Positions 38,469 through 47,075 of a stretch of DNA of 64,000 bases are shown piece by piece (position 1 is the first letter of the stretch; the number at the start of each line of letters is the position of its first letter). The notes under the pieces are model-generated. The model did no database searches and was not told the origin of the DNA. It saw only the letters and a program-made list of their open reading frames with translations. Made by a program: the position numbers and the translations under genes. The DNA is taken from positions 1,725,261-1,789,260 of the forward strand of contig NZ_LMIR01000002.1 of assembly GCF_001429165.1 (NCBI RefSeq), read 5' to 3'. This stretch comes from Agromyces sp. Root81. GTDB taxonomy: Bacteria > Actinomycetota > Actinomycetes > Actinomycetales > Microbacteriaceae.

Positions 38469-39635
38469 ATGCGCCATGCCAGCACCAGTCGAATCCCGTG
38501 GAGCCTCGCGCTCGGGGCATCCGTCGTTCTCGCACTCGGGGCCTGCCTCGGCGGCGGGGCCGGAGCGGGCCCGGTGAGCGTCGACCAGGACGCCGACAAG
38601 CCCTTCGTGCTCGAGGGGGTGGGCAACCTGACCGAGATCGCGAAGCTCACCGGCCCCGGCGCGATCAACGACACGGAATCCGCCGCCGTCGCGGGCACCG
38701 ACCTCGGCTCGATGGTGAACCTGGGCGACAAGACCTTCCTGATCTTCGGCGACACCTTCGGCGACCGTGCTCCCGACGCATACGGCGGGCAGGGCGGCAA
38801 CTGGCGCTCGAACGTCTCGGCGTGGACGACCGACGACGACCCGAGCGACGGGCTCACCTTCGACGGCTGGGCGCCCGCCGACGAGCTCGGTTGGGCGGGG
38901 GCGCTCGTCGAAGGGGAGCACGACGCGAACGACGGAACCGGCGAGGTGACGAAGATCCCGACCTATGGCTTCGCGATCGGTGACACGCTCTACATCTCCT
39001 ACATGTCGGTGAAGTTCTGGGGCGAACCCGGCGCGTGGGACGCGAACTTCGCGGGTCTCGCGAAGTCGACGGACGAGGGGCTCACATGGGAGGCGCTCGA
39101 GAGCCCGAAGTGGCCCGGCGACTCGAACTTCATTCAAGTGGCGACCGCGGCCGTCGAGGAGGACGGCACCGACTACGTCTACTTCTGGTCGATTCCGTCC
39201 GGGCGATTCGGGGGAGTGCAGCTCATGCGGGTGCCGGCGACGGTCGATGCGGTCGAGGATGCGTCGGCGTACACGTACTTCACCGGCACGGCCGCTGACG
39301 GCGCCCCCGAGTGGAGCAGCGACATGGCCGGCGCGACGACGATCGTCGACGGCACGATCGGCGAGCTCTCGGTCATGTGGTCGGACTACCTCGACCGGTG
39401 GCTCATGACCTACTCCGATGACGGCAACGCCTACATGCGCGAGGGCATCACACCGTGGGGGCCGTGGGGCGAGCCCATCGAGATGGTCTCCGCCGCCGAC
39501 TACCCGGGCCTCTACTCGCCGTACATGAATCCGCGGTACGTCGGCGAGGGTGGCAGGCGTGTCTACTTCACGCTGTCGCTCTGGGGTCCGTACAACGTGT
39601 TCTGGTTCTCGGTCGACCTGGAGCGCTCGGAATGA
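38469..39635 (+). CDS. DUF4185/GH183 lipoprotein, putative endo-D-arabinanase 1
   Basis: A 388-residue exported lipoprotein; lipobox LALGAC with Cys26. The rest is one DUF4185 domain. Motifs shared with the protein at 43102 are GTDLG, LIFGDTFGD, GEPGAWDANF, PSGRFGGVQLMRVP, GELSVMWSDY and SAADYPGLYSPYMNP. DUF4185 was made glycoside hydrolase family GH183, whose members cut D-arabinan internally (recalled literature). It would act on the cell surface, generating oligosaccharides for the nearby importer. GAGGAGG stands before the ATG. Transcribed alone from a LacI-controlled promoter. Confidence 0.82.
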   Translation: MRHASTSRIPWSLALGASVVLALGACLGGGAGAGPVSVDQDADKPFVLEGVGNLTEIAKLTGPGAINDTESAAVAGTDLGSMVNLGDKTFLIFGDTFGDRAPDAYGGQGGNWRSNVSAWTTDDDPSDGLTFDGWAPADELGWAGALVEGEHDANDGTGEVTKIPTYGFAIGDTLYISYMSVKFWGEPGAWDANFAGLAKSTDEGLTWEALESPKWPGDSNFIQVATAAVEEDGTDYVYFWSIPSGRFGGVQLMRVPATVDAVEDASAYTYFTGTAADGAPEWSSDMAGATTIVDGTIGELSVMWSDYLDRWLMTYSDDGNAYMREGITPWGPWGEPIEMVSAADYPGLYSPYMNPRYVGEGGRRVYFTLSLWGPYNVFWFSVDLERSE

Positions 39636-39670
39636 GCGGCGACATCCTCTTCGGCCGGCGTCGCGAACCC

Positions 39671-39699
39671 TTGCACATGAAATCGATTTCGCGTACGCT
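39671..39699 (+). promoter_or_regulatory. LacI-type operator in the importer promoter
   Basis: TTGCAC (39671-39676), 17-nt spacer, TACGCT (39694-39699); the operator TGAAATCGATTTCG (39678-39691) fills the spacer. Confidence 0.85.
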
Positions 39700-39823
39700 G
39701 ACGCCGAGACGAGATCAGAGGCGATCCGCAGCGGCGGCGCGCCGGTCTGATCGAACCGGACCGGGCTCCCTGACCGGCCACAGCAACGACTCACCGATGA
39801 GTCGAGTTCCTGAGGAGGGACGA

Positions 39824-41155
39824 ATGCACAAGAGAATCACCAGGCTCGCCACCGTCGGCATCGCGGCCGCAGCGGTCGGGGTCATGCTCGCCGGCTGTAC
39901 GCCTGCGAGCAGTGGCACGACCGAAGACGGCAAGTCCAAGGTCGTCTTCTGGCAGCAGAAGTTCGAGGACTACCAGCAGGACTGGTTCAAGGCGCAGGTC
40001 GCCGAGTTCAATGAGAGCCAGGACGAGGTCGAGGTCGAGCTCCTGGTGGTCCCTGCCGACACCTGGGACCAGAAGCTCAAGGCCGCGCAGGCCGCAGGCA
40101 AGGCGCCCGACGTGAAGACCACGAGCTACGGGAACATCAAGCCCATGCAGGCCAGCGGTCAGATCGCCGACCTCAGCGAACTGATGGACGCAGACGCCTT
40201 CGACGACATCGCCGAGAACATCGCGCCGTTCGTCACGGTCGACGACGGCGTCTACGGGTACCCGCTGCTCGTCGAACCCTCGACGGTGCTGTTCTACCGC
40301 ACCGATCTCCTCGCGGCGGCCGGCATCGATGCGCCGCCGACGACGTGGGACGAACTCCTGGATGATGCGCGAACGCTCACGACGGGCGACGTCTACGGCA
40401 TGAACATCGGTCAGACCGCGCCAGACCTCGGATGGTCGAGCTGGGGTCTCCAGTACAACGTTGCGGGCGATTTCCCGCTGCGCGGCGACTGGTCGGAGGC
40501 CTCTGCAGACGATCCCGCCTACGAGGACCTCGCGAAGTTCTACCAGACCCTCTACACGGAGAAGCTGATGCCGCAGGAGGCGACATATCCGTACGCCGAC
40601 TGCTCGTTCTTCGGTGAAGGCAAAGTGGCCATGAGCGCATGCGGATCGTGGGCGCTCGGCCAGCTCTCGGCGAACCCGGACTGGGCCGGCGTGTGGGAGA
40701 ACACGGCTGTGGCCGCCTTCCCCTCGTCCGACGGCGACCCCACGTCGCCGACGTCGACGCTCGGCGGATGGACGCTGACCGTCGATGCCAAGTCGAAGGT
40801 GCAGGACGAATCCGCGGAGTTCGTCCAGTGGCTCCTCGCCGACGACACGGATCGGCTCGTCGACTTCTTCACGGCGACCGGCTTCTCGAAGTACCCGGCG
40901 CGCGTCTCTGTCACCGAAGCGCTCGCGGCGACTCCCGAGGCGGCAGACGACCCGTTCCTCGCGACGATCACCGAGGACATCGTGCCCTACGCCAAGGCGG
41001 AGCCGTCCTACCCGTGGGACGTCAGCCTCGCCTTTGCGACGAGCCTCGAGAAGGCAATGCGGGGCGGTGACATCCCCGCCGCGATGAGCGAAGCCCAGGC
41101 GGCGATCGAGGATGTGATCAAGAAGCAGAAGTTGGCCGGCACCGGCAGCGACTGA
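39824..41155 (+). CDS. ABC importer sugar-binding lipoprotein
   Basis: A 443-residue family 1 solute-binding protein. Signal peptide with lipobox VMLAGC (Cys25), then KSKVVFWQQKFEDYQQDWFKAQ and the typical TTWDELLDDARTL hinge segment of carbohydrate-binding members. It should capture arabino-oligosaccharides released outside and hand them to the two permeases that follow. AGGAGG lies 5 nt before ATG 39824. The 5' untranslated region is about 120 nt. First gene of a four-gene operon with the permeases and a second GH183 protein. Confidence 0.9.
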   Translation: MHKRITRLATVGIAAAAVGVMLAGCTPASSGTTEDGKSKVVFWQQKFEDYQQDWFKAQVAEFNESQDEVEVELLVVPADTWDQKLKAAQAAGKAPDVKTTSYGNIKPMQASGQIADLSELMDADAFDDIAENIAPFVTVDDGVYGYPLLVEPSTVLFYRTDLLAAAGIDAPPTTWDELLDDARTLTTGDVYGMNIGQTAPDLGWSSWGLQYNVAGDFPLRGDWSEASADDPAYEDLAKFYQTLYTEKLMPQEATYPYADCSFFGEGKVAMSACGSWALGQLSANPDWAGVWENTAVAAFPSSDGDPTSPTSTLGGWTLTVDAKSKVQDESAEFVQWLLADDTDRLVDFFTATGFSKYPARVSVTEALAATPEAADDPFLATITEDIVPYAKAEPSYPWDVSLAFATSLEKAMRGGDIPAAMSEAQAAIEDVIKKQKLAGTGSD

Positions 41156-41166
41156 TTCGTCACGTG

Positions 41167-41195
41167 GGGCGGGTGCTGCCAGGCGGCACCCGCCC
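41167..41195 (+). promoter_or_regulatory. intercistronic hairpin after the binding-protein gene
   Basis: GGGCGGGTGC/GCACCCGCCC with a 9-nt loop, between the binding-protein stop and the permease start. Such hairpins often stabilise the upstream message or partly stop transcription, giving excess binding protein. Confidence 0.6.
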
Positions 41196-41232
41196 GACGT
41201 TCAGTCCCGACCGATCCCGAAGGAGAACAGCG

Positions 41233-42228
41233 ATGACCATGTCGCCGCAGTCCACCAACCGCCTCGCGACCGCCGCGAGTGTCGCCCTGGAGCCGGAGAC
41301 CACGGCCCCAGCGCCCAAACGCCGGCGCGGAGTCGGGCGTCTGAGCACGCACGTGATGGACAACCGCACCGCATACGTGATGATCGCCCCGATGGTGGTG
41401 CTGCTCGGCATCTTCGTCTGGTGGCCGCTGTTGTACTCGTTCTACCTGTCGACATTCGAGATCAGCTTCTACGAGGAGCCGTTGTTCGTCGGACTGCAGT
41501 TCTACGGGTACGTCCTCGAAGACCCCGACTTCTGGCATTCCATCGGCATCGGAGCCACCTACGTGCTCTACACCGTCCCCGCCATCATGATCATCGCGTT
41601 CCTGGTCGCCAGCTTCATCCGGACCGTCGGACGCAAGGTCGCCGGACTGCTGAAGACGACGGTGTACGTTCCGACCGTGGTCTCCGCGGTGATCACGTCG
41701 GTGGTGTTCGTCTTCATGTACCGCGCCGACGGCGGCCTCATCAACTGGCTGATCGGGTTCGTCGGCCTCGGCCCGTTCGCGTTCCTCTCCGACCCCGAGC
41801 TCGCACTGCCCGCGATCTCGGTACCGGGCATCTGGCTCGCCTTCGGAATCACCACGCTCATCATGCTCGCCGGCATGTACGACATCCCGCAGAGCTACTA
41901 CGAGGCCGCCCAGCTGGAGGGTGCGAACTTCTTCCAGCGCACGTGGTTCATCACGATCCCGCTCATGAAGAACGTGCTCCTGTACCTGGTGGTCACGGCG
42001 ACGATCGCGGGCATGCAGCAGTTCGAGCTTCCGCTCGTCATGACGCAGGGCGGTCCGACGAACTCGACGATGACCCCCAATCTGTTCATCTTCAACCAGT
42101 TCAAGGACCCCACTCCGTACGCCACGAGCTTCTCGCTGACGGCGGCGCTCATCCTCTTCTTCGTCCTCGGCGGCATCAGCATGCTGATCTTCCGCCTCAT
42201 CCGTTCCGACAAAGCGATCGACGCATAG
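41233..42228 (+). CDS. ABC sugar importer permease 1
   Basis: A 331-residue permease of the MalF type with six helices after a basic N-terminal tail. The ATPase-contact EAA loop is visible in YYEAAQLEGANFFQRTWFITIP. AAGGAG precedes ATG 41233. It pairs with the next gene to form the membrane channel. No cognate ATPase gene is found in the operon or window; actinobacterial sugar importers commonly share an MsiK-type ATPase encoded elsewhere. Confidence 0.9.
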   Translation: MTMSPQSTNRLATAASVALEPETTAPAPKRRRGVGRLSTHVMDNRTAYVMIAPMVVLLGIFVWWPLLYSFYLSTFEISFYEEPLFVGLQFYGYVLEDPDFWHSIGIGATYVLYTVPAIMIIAFLVASFIRTVGRKVAGLLKTTVYVPTVVSAVITSVVFVFMYRADGGLINWLIGFVGLGPFAFLSDPELALPAISVPGIWLAFGITTLIMLAGMYDIPQSYYEAAQLEGANFFQRTWFITIPLMKNVLLYLVVTATIAGMQQFELPLVMTQGGPTNSTMTPNLFIFNQFKDPTPYATSFSLTAALILFFVLGGISMLIFRLIRSDKAIDA

Positions 42229-42238
42229 GAATCTCGAA

Positions 42239-43060
42239 ATGAAGGCTTCTCTCGGGCGACGCGTCGCCACCTACGCCCTCGCTGCGCTCATCGTCGTCAG
42301 CACCACGCTTCCGCTCGCGTGGATGCTCATCTCGGGATTCAAGGGCCGGAGCGAAGTGCTGCGGACTCCGTTCCAGTTCTTCCCCGACGTCTGGCTGTGG
42401 CAGAACTACGCTGCGATCCTGCAGGATCCCGCGTTCCTTCAGTCGATGGCGCTGACCTTCGCGGGCGCCCTCCTGTTCACGCTGCTCAGTCTCGTCGTGA
42501 ACTCGATCGCCGCGTACGCGTTCGCTCGCCTCGACTTCCGGGGGAAGCGGTTCTGGTGGGTCTACTGCATCACTCCGATGTTCATCCCCGGCATGGCGAT
42601 CCTGTTGACCTCCTACGTCGTGGTGTCGAACCTCGGAATGCTCAACACCCTCGCCGTCCTGATCATCCCCGGGGCGGCCTCGGCCGTGCAGATGTTCTTC
42701 ATCCGGCAGTTCTACCTGAACACCCCGCTCGCCATCGAGGAGGCGGCCCTGATCGACGGCGCAGGCCGCTGGCGCATCTTCTGGTCGATCTTCCTCCCGC
42801 AGTCGCAGGGAGTGTTCGTCGTCGTCGGGGTCGGCTCGTTCCTCGCGTACTGGAATGCGTACGTCTGGCCGATCCTGACGATTCAGGACCCCGGCCTGCA
42901 GCAGATCATGCAGTACATCGCGGGCTTCCGCTCGGAACGCGGGAACGAGTGGGGCCTCCTGATGGCCGGATCCACGCTCGCAGCCCTGCCGACGATCCTT
43001 CTCGTCCTGATCTTCCAGCGATACATCGTCAACGGCGTGCGGCTCGCCGGAATGAAGTAG
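42239..43060 (+). CDS. ABC sugar importer permease 2
   Basis: A 273-residue permease of the MalG type: six helices, EAA loop in IEEAALIDGAGRWRIFWSIFLP, and the C-terminal VNGVRLAGMK common in this family. It starts 10 bp after permease 1. The DUF4185 gene follows after 41 bp in the same operon, tying extracellular cutting and uptake to one message. Confidence 0.9.
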   Translation: MKASLGRRVATYALAALIVVSTTLPLAWMLISGFKGRSEVLRTPFQFFPDVWLWQNYAAILQDPAFLQSMALTFAGALLFTLLSLVVNSIAAYAFARLDFRGKRFWWVYCITPMFIPGMAILLTSYVVVSNLGMLNTLAVLIIPGAASAVQMFFIRQFYLNTPLAIEEAALIDGAGRWRIFWSIFLPQSQGVFVVVGVGSFLAYWNAYVWPILTIQDPGLQQIMQYIAGFRSERGNEWGLLMAGSTLAALPTILLVLIFQRYIVNGVRLAGMK

Positions 43061-43101
43061 CACGCAACCTCGCGAACCTCCACCGACAGGGAGATGCAAC
43101 G

Positions 43102-45144
43102 ATGCAACCCGTACGAAGGACCTCCGCCATCCTCGCCGCCGTCGGTGCCCTCGTCGTCGGCGTGATCGCGCCGATCAGCGCGGCCGCGGCACCGCTCGCC
43201 TCCGCGGAGAGCGCGACCGCCGAGCCATCCGTCGACCATTCGCCGGCGGTGCTCGTCAGCAAGATGACGGGACCGAAGTCGCTGAGCGCGACCGACACCC
43301 GGTGGGCGGTGACCGGCACCGACCTCGGCATCATGTGGGACAACGGTTCCGGCGAGATCCTCACCGCGTTCGGCGACACGTTCGGCGACTGGAACGGGCC
43401 CGGCGGCGGTGGCGGCGACTGGCGTTCGAACGTGCTGCTGCGCAGCAGCGACGCCGACCTCGCCGACGGCATGACCTTCGACTCGGCGGTCGAGGACGCC
43501 CCCGGCCACGCGGGCGAGATCATCCCGTCGCTGAAGATCAACGGCCAGGAGATGACGACGATCCCAACGGCGGGCATCGCCGTGGGCGACCGGCAGTACC
43601 TCGCGTTCATGTCGGTGCGCCAGTGGGGCGCACCGGGCGCATGGGACACGAACTTCAGCCGCATCGCCTACTCCGACGACAACGGCGAGACGTGGAACTC
43701 GACCGACGGGCCCGAATGGGCGAACTCCGCCGACGGCCGGCACCCGTTCCAGATGGTCGCGTTCGAGCGCCACGACGGCTTCGTCTACATGTTCGGAACA
43801 CCCAACGGCCGATTCGGGGCGGTGCACGTCGCGCGCGTGCCCGAGGCATCCGTTCTCGACAAGTCGGCCTATTCGTACTGGAACGGTTCGAGCTGGGTGG
43901 TGGGCGACGACACCGTCGCAGCACCGATCGTGCCGCCGAACGCCGCCGAGCTCTCGGTGCAGTACAGCGAGCACACGGGCGGCTGGCTGATGACCTACCT
44001 GAACGAGGACCTCGATCTCGTGCTGCGCACCGCACCCGCTGCCGAGGGGCCGTGGGGCGAGGCGCAGCGGCTGGCGAGCTTCGCCGACTACCCGGGCCTG
44101 TACGGCGGGTACCTGCACCCGTGGTCGGACGGCGGCGAGCTGTACTTCGCGCTGTCCCAGTGGGAGCCCTACAACGTCTACCTGATGCGCGCGGAGATCG
44201 ACGAGACCGGCGCCGTCGTGAACCCCAACCTCATCGAGGACCCCGGGTTCGAGCGGGCCGTCGACGGTGCAATGCCGGCGCCGTGGGCATGTACGGGGAA
44301 CTGCGGCATCGACGTCAACCATGCGTGGGCGAACGGCGGCACCAAGCAGGGCTGGATGCGCCACAACGCCGGATGGATCGACATCCACCAGGATGTCGCG
44401 GTCGAGCCGAATACCACCTACACCTTCACCGGCTTCGTGGTGACCGGTGGTGCTCCCGCTCCCGGTTCGATCGGGGTGCGCGAACTCGGCGCCGGAGGCT
44501 CGACGCTCGCCGAGGCATCCTTCGAATCGGTCGGCGCGTACACGCGGTACTCGGTGACCTTCCACAGCGGCGACCGCACGGCCGTGCAGGCCTTCGTCGG
44601 CACGAACCTGAACGGCGACCGCTGGGTGCAGATCGACGACCTCTCCCTCGTGAAGGCGAGGGAGCAGCTGCCGGCACTGACGGTCACCGCCTCCTCCGAC
44701 CCGGTGGCGGGCTCCGAGGTGGTGCGCGACGACGTCGTGACGTTCGAGGTTCAGGCGTCGACCGACAGCGCGAGCCCCGAGGCGGTCGCCCTCGCGGTCG
44801 ACCTCGCCGGCCTCGTCGACGACGCGACGCTGGATGCCGCGTCGGTGCGCTCCTCGATCGGCGAGCCCGTGCTCGACGGCTCGACGCTGCGCTGGTCGGG
44901 CGAGATCGAGCCCGGCGAGACGCTCGACCTCGGTTTCGCCGCGACCGTGCGGCGCGACGCGTCCCGCGGCGACTCGGAGCTCGTCGTCACGACGACCGCC
45001 GAGGCCGAGCGGGCGATCCTGACCTCGTGCGCGGGCTGCCTGCTCAGCCTCTCGGCGGTGCACTACGACCCGCGGCCGCCGCGCCCCGAGTTCCCCGACA
45101 AGCCCGGCAAGCCCGAGCGCCCGGGCAAGCCCGACCGACCCTGA
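43102..45144 (+). CDS. multidomain secreted DUF4185/GH183 protein, putative endo-D-arabinanase 2
   Basis: A 680-residue exported protein. Signal peptide with cleavage near SAAAAPLA (about residue 33); DUF4185 catalytic domain about 50-370 (GTDLG, TAFGDTFGDW, GAPGAWDTNFSRI, PNGRFGAVHVARVP, SFADYPGLYGGYLHP); a jelly-roll carbohydrate-binding-like module about 375-520 starting NPNLIEDPGFERA; a DUF11-like beta domain about 530-650; and a repetitive Pro/Lys tail (DKPGKPERPGKPDRP) that may hold it in the wall. No sortase motif. AGGGAG precedes ATG 43102. Inferred role: cutting insoluble D-arabinan outside the cell. Confidence 0.82.
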   Translation: MQPVRRTSAILAAVGALVVGVIAPISAAAAPLASAESATAEPSVDHSPAVLVSKMTGPKSLSATDTRWAVTGTDLGIMWDNGSGEILTAFGDTFGDWNGPGGGGGDWRSNVLLRSSDADLADGMTFDSAVEDAPGHAGEIIPSLKINGQEMTTIPTAGIAVGDRQYLAFMSVRQWGAPGAWDTNFSRIAYSDDNGETWNSTDGPEWANSADGRHPFQMVAFERHDGFVYMFGTPNGRFGAVHVARVPEASVLDKSAYSYWNGSSWVVGDDTVAAPIVPPNAAELSVQYSEHTGGWLMTYLNEDLDLVLRTAPAAEGPWGEAQRLASFADYPGLYGGYLHPWSDGGELYFALSQWEPYNVYLMRAEIDETGAVVNPNLIEDPGFERAVDGAMPAPWACTGNCGIDVNHAWANGGTKQGWMRHNAGWIDIHQDVAVEPNTTYTFTGFVVTGGAPAPGSIGVRELGAGGSTLAEASFESVGAYTRYSVTFHSGDRTAVQAFVGTNLNGDRWVQIDDLSLVKAREQLPALTVTASSDPVAGSEVVRDDVVTFEVQASTDSASPEAVALAVDLAGLVDDATLDAASVRSSIGEPVLDGSTLRWSGEIEPGETLDLGFAATVRRDASRGDSELVVTTTAEAERAILTSCAGCLLSLSAVHYDPRPPRPEFPDKPGKPERPGKPDRP

Positions 45145-45184
45145 GGCCGGCCGGACGGCGGCGGGCGGTGCTTGAGATCGACCC

Positions 45185-45214
45185 TTGCGAAATCGATATC
45201 ACACCCCCTAGCCT
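45185..45214 (+). promoter_or_regulatory. LacI-type operator in the exporter promoter
   Basis: TTGCGA (45185-45190), 18-nt spacer, TAGCCT (45209-45214). The operator CGAAATCGATATCA (45188-45201) overlaps the -35; it differs from the consensus in the right half. Confidence 0.75.
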
Positions 45215-45290
45215 GAAAGGCTCGTCTCGGGTGGACGGTGCCGTGCTCGCTGGGTCGCGCACGAGGAGTCCGACCGGAACGAGGTGAGCG

Positions 45291-47075
45291 ATGCGCGCTC
45301 TTCCCGAGCCGTTCGCCGCGCCGCCGCGCGAGGTGACGCCGTGGGGGTTCCTGCGGTGGCTCGTCCGTCAGCAGTGGACCACGGTGGTGCAGGGCACCGT
45401 CTGCGACATCATCTGGCTGCTGGGACTCGCTTTGACGCCGTGGGCCATCGGCCGGGCGATCGATGAGGGGCTCGTCGCCGGCGACTACGCCGCCTTCCTC
45501 CGGTGGCTCGGCGTCGTCGTGCTGCTGCAGCTGCAGCACTCCTTGATCCAGGGCCTGCGCGACCGCGCCGGATCGGTGAACTTCGAGCGATCGTGGTCGC
45601 GTGTGGACCAGATCATCGCCCGCGCTTCGTCTCGCGTGACCGTCGCCGCCGAGCGCGACCTGCACCCCGGCGCGGTCGTCACCATGGCGTCCTCGGATGT
45701 CTGGGCGCTGAGCTTCGTCGCGATCAACGTGGGATCGCTGGTGTCGGCGCTCATCTCGTTCGCGACCGTCGCCGTGATCCTCCTGCGTGATTCCCTCCTG
45801 CTGGGCGGACTCGTCATCGTGGGAGTGCCGGCGTTCTCGGCGCTCCTGTTCCTGCTCGTGCGATCGCTGCGCGCACGCCAGATCGAAGCACGCGACGCCA
45901 CGTCGGAAATGAACACCGTCGCCACGGACAGTGCACGTGGGCTGCGGGTGCTTCGCGGCATCGGCGGCGAGGAGTGGTTCCTCGCCCGGTTCCGCGAGCG
46001 GTCGGCCTCGGCCCGCGATGCCGGCAAGAAGGTCGCGAGGCCGATGTCGATCGCCGAGGCGCTCAAGGTGCTGATCGCCGGCACGCTCGTCGTCGGGCTC
46101 ACCTGGATCGGCGCGGTGCTCGTGACCCAGGGCGAGCTGACCGTGGGTGAGCTGGTGTCGTTCTACGGGTACGCCGGTTTCATGGTGCTCCCCGTGACGC
46201 TGCTCAACCAGTCCGTCACGGTCGCGGTGCGAGCACTCATCGCAGCGCGGCAGATCACCGGGCTGCTCGAGGTGGCTCCGCTGTGGCCCAGGGAGGCCGG
46301 AGACGACGCGGGCGGGGTCCCCGCGGCGCGGGAGACCGCCCAGAAGGGGGCGCAGCACGACGGCGGCGAGGATTCGACCCTCGACTGGGATCTGCTCGAT
46401 GAACGCAGCGGCCTGCGCGTGCGCGAGGGCGAGCTGCTCGGCGTCGCCGTGCGCGACGCCGCTCAGGCGCGCGCGCTCGTCGACCGGATCGGGCGCATGG
46501 TGCCCGACGACCCCGATGCCGTCGTGCGCCTGCAGGGGCAGGACCTCGCCGAGCTCCCGATCGACGAGGTCCGCGAGCGGATCGTGGTCTCGGATCCGGT
46601 TCCGTTCCTGTTCAGCGGCACGCTGCGGGAGCTGCTCGATCCGCGGGGCCGCCGTGACGACGAGACCATCCTGCGCGCGGTCGCCGCGGTGGACGCGACC
46701 GACATCGTCGACGCGGTCGACGGCGGGCTCGACGTGATCGTGGGCGAGCGCGGCGTCGAGTTCTCCGGCGGGCAGCGGCAACGACTGGGTGCCGCGCGAA
46801 GCCTGCTCAGCGAGCCGCAGCTGCTCGTGCTGCACGAGCCGACGTCCTCGGTCGACGCGTCGACCGAGGAGCGAATGGCCGCCGGGCTGCGGGCCTACCG
46901 GCGGGGACGGGCGACGGTGATGGTCAGTACGAGCCCGCTGGTGCTCGGGGTGAGCGACCGGGTGGCGTTGATCGACGACGCCGGCGCGGTGGTCGCCGAG
47001 GGAGCCCATGAGGAACTGCTGCAGCTCGAGGCCGACTACCGCGGCGTCGTGCTGCGGGCGGAAGGAGTGTCATGA
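45291..47075 (+). CDS. ABC exporter half with degenerate ATP site (subunit 1)
   Basis: A 594-residue ABC exporter subunit: six-helix membrane domain (residues about 20-310) and a nucleotide-binding domain. The Walker A position reads GVAVRDAAQ (384-392) with no Lys or Ser/Thr; Walker B is LLVLHEP with His515 in place of Asp; the switch His is missing (STSPL). The signature FSGGQ (491-495) is intact. It therefore cannot bind ATP normally but can complete the site of its partner, encoded next with ATGA overlap. LacI-controlled, so part of the D-arabinan regulon. Exported substrate unknown. Confidence 0.85.
   Translation: MRALPEPFAAPPREVTPWGFLRWLVRQQWTTVVQGTVCDIIWLLGLALTPWAIGRAIDEGLVAGDYAAFLRWLGVVVLLQLQHSLIQGLRDRAGSVNFERSWSRVDQIIARASSRVTVAAERDLHPGAVVTMASSDVWALSFVAINVGSLVSALISFATVAVILLRDSLLLGGLVIVGVPAFSALLFLLVRSLRARQIEARDATSEMNTVATDSARGLRVLRGIGGEEWFLARFRERSASARDAGKKVARPMSIAEALKVLIAGTLVVGLTWIGAVLVTQGELTVGELVSFYGYAGFMVLPVTLLNQSVTVAVRALIAARQITGLLEVAPLWPREAGDDAGGVPAARETAQKGAQHDGGEDSTLDWDLLDERSGLRVREGELLGVAVRDAAQARALVDRIGRMVPDDPDAVVRLQGQDLAELPIDEVRERIVVSDPVPFLFSGTLRELLDPRGRRDDETILRAVAAVDATDIVDAVDGGLDVIVGERGVEFSGGQRQRLGAARSLLSEPQLLVLHEPTSSVDASTEERMAAGLRAYRRGRATVMVSTSPLVLGVSDRVALIDDAGAVVAEGAHEELLQLEADYRGVVLRAEGVS

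Noticed and set aside
45291-47075. Pseudogenised ABC subunit because the Walker motifs are gone
   Set aside because: The frame is intact over 594 codons, the signature motif is preserved and the partner has the complementary defect, which indicates a functional asymmetric pair.
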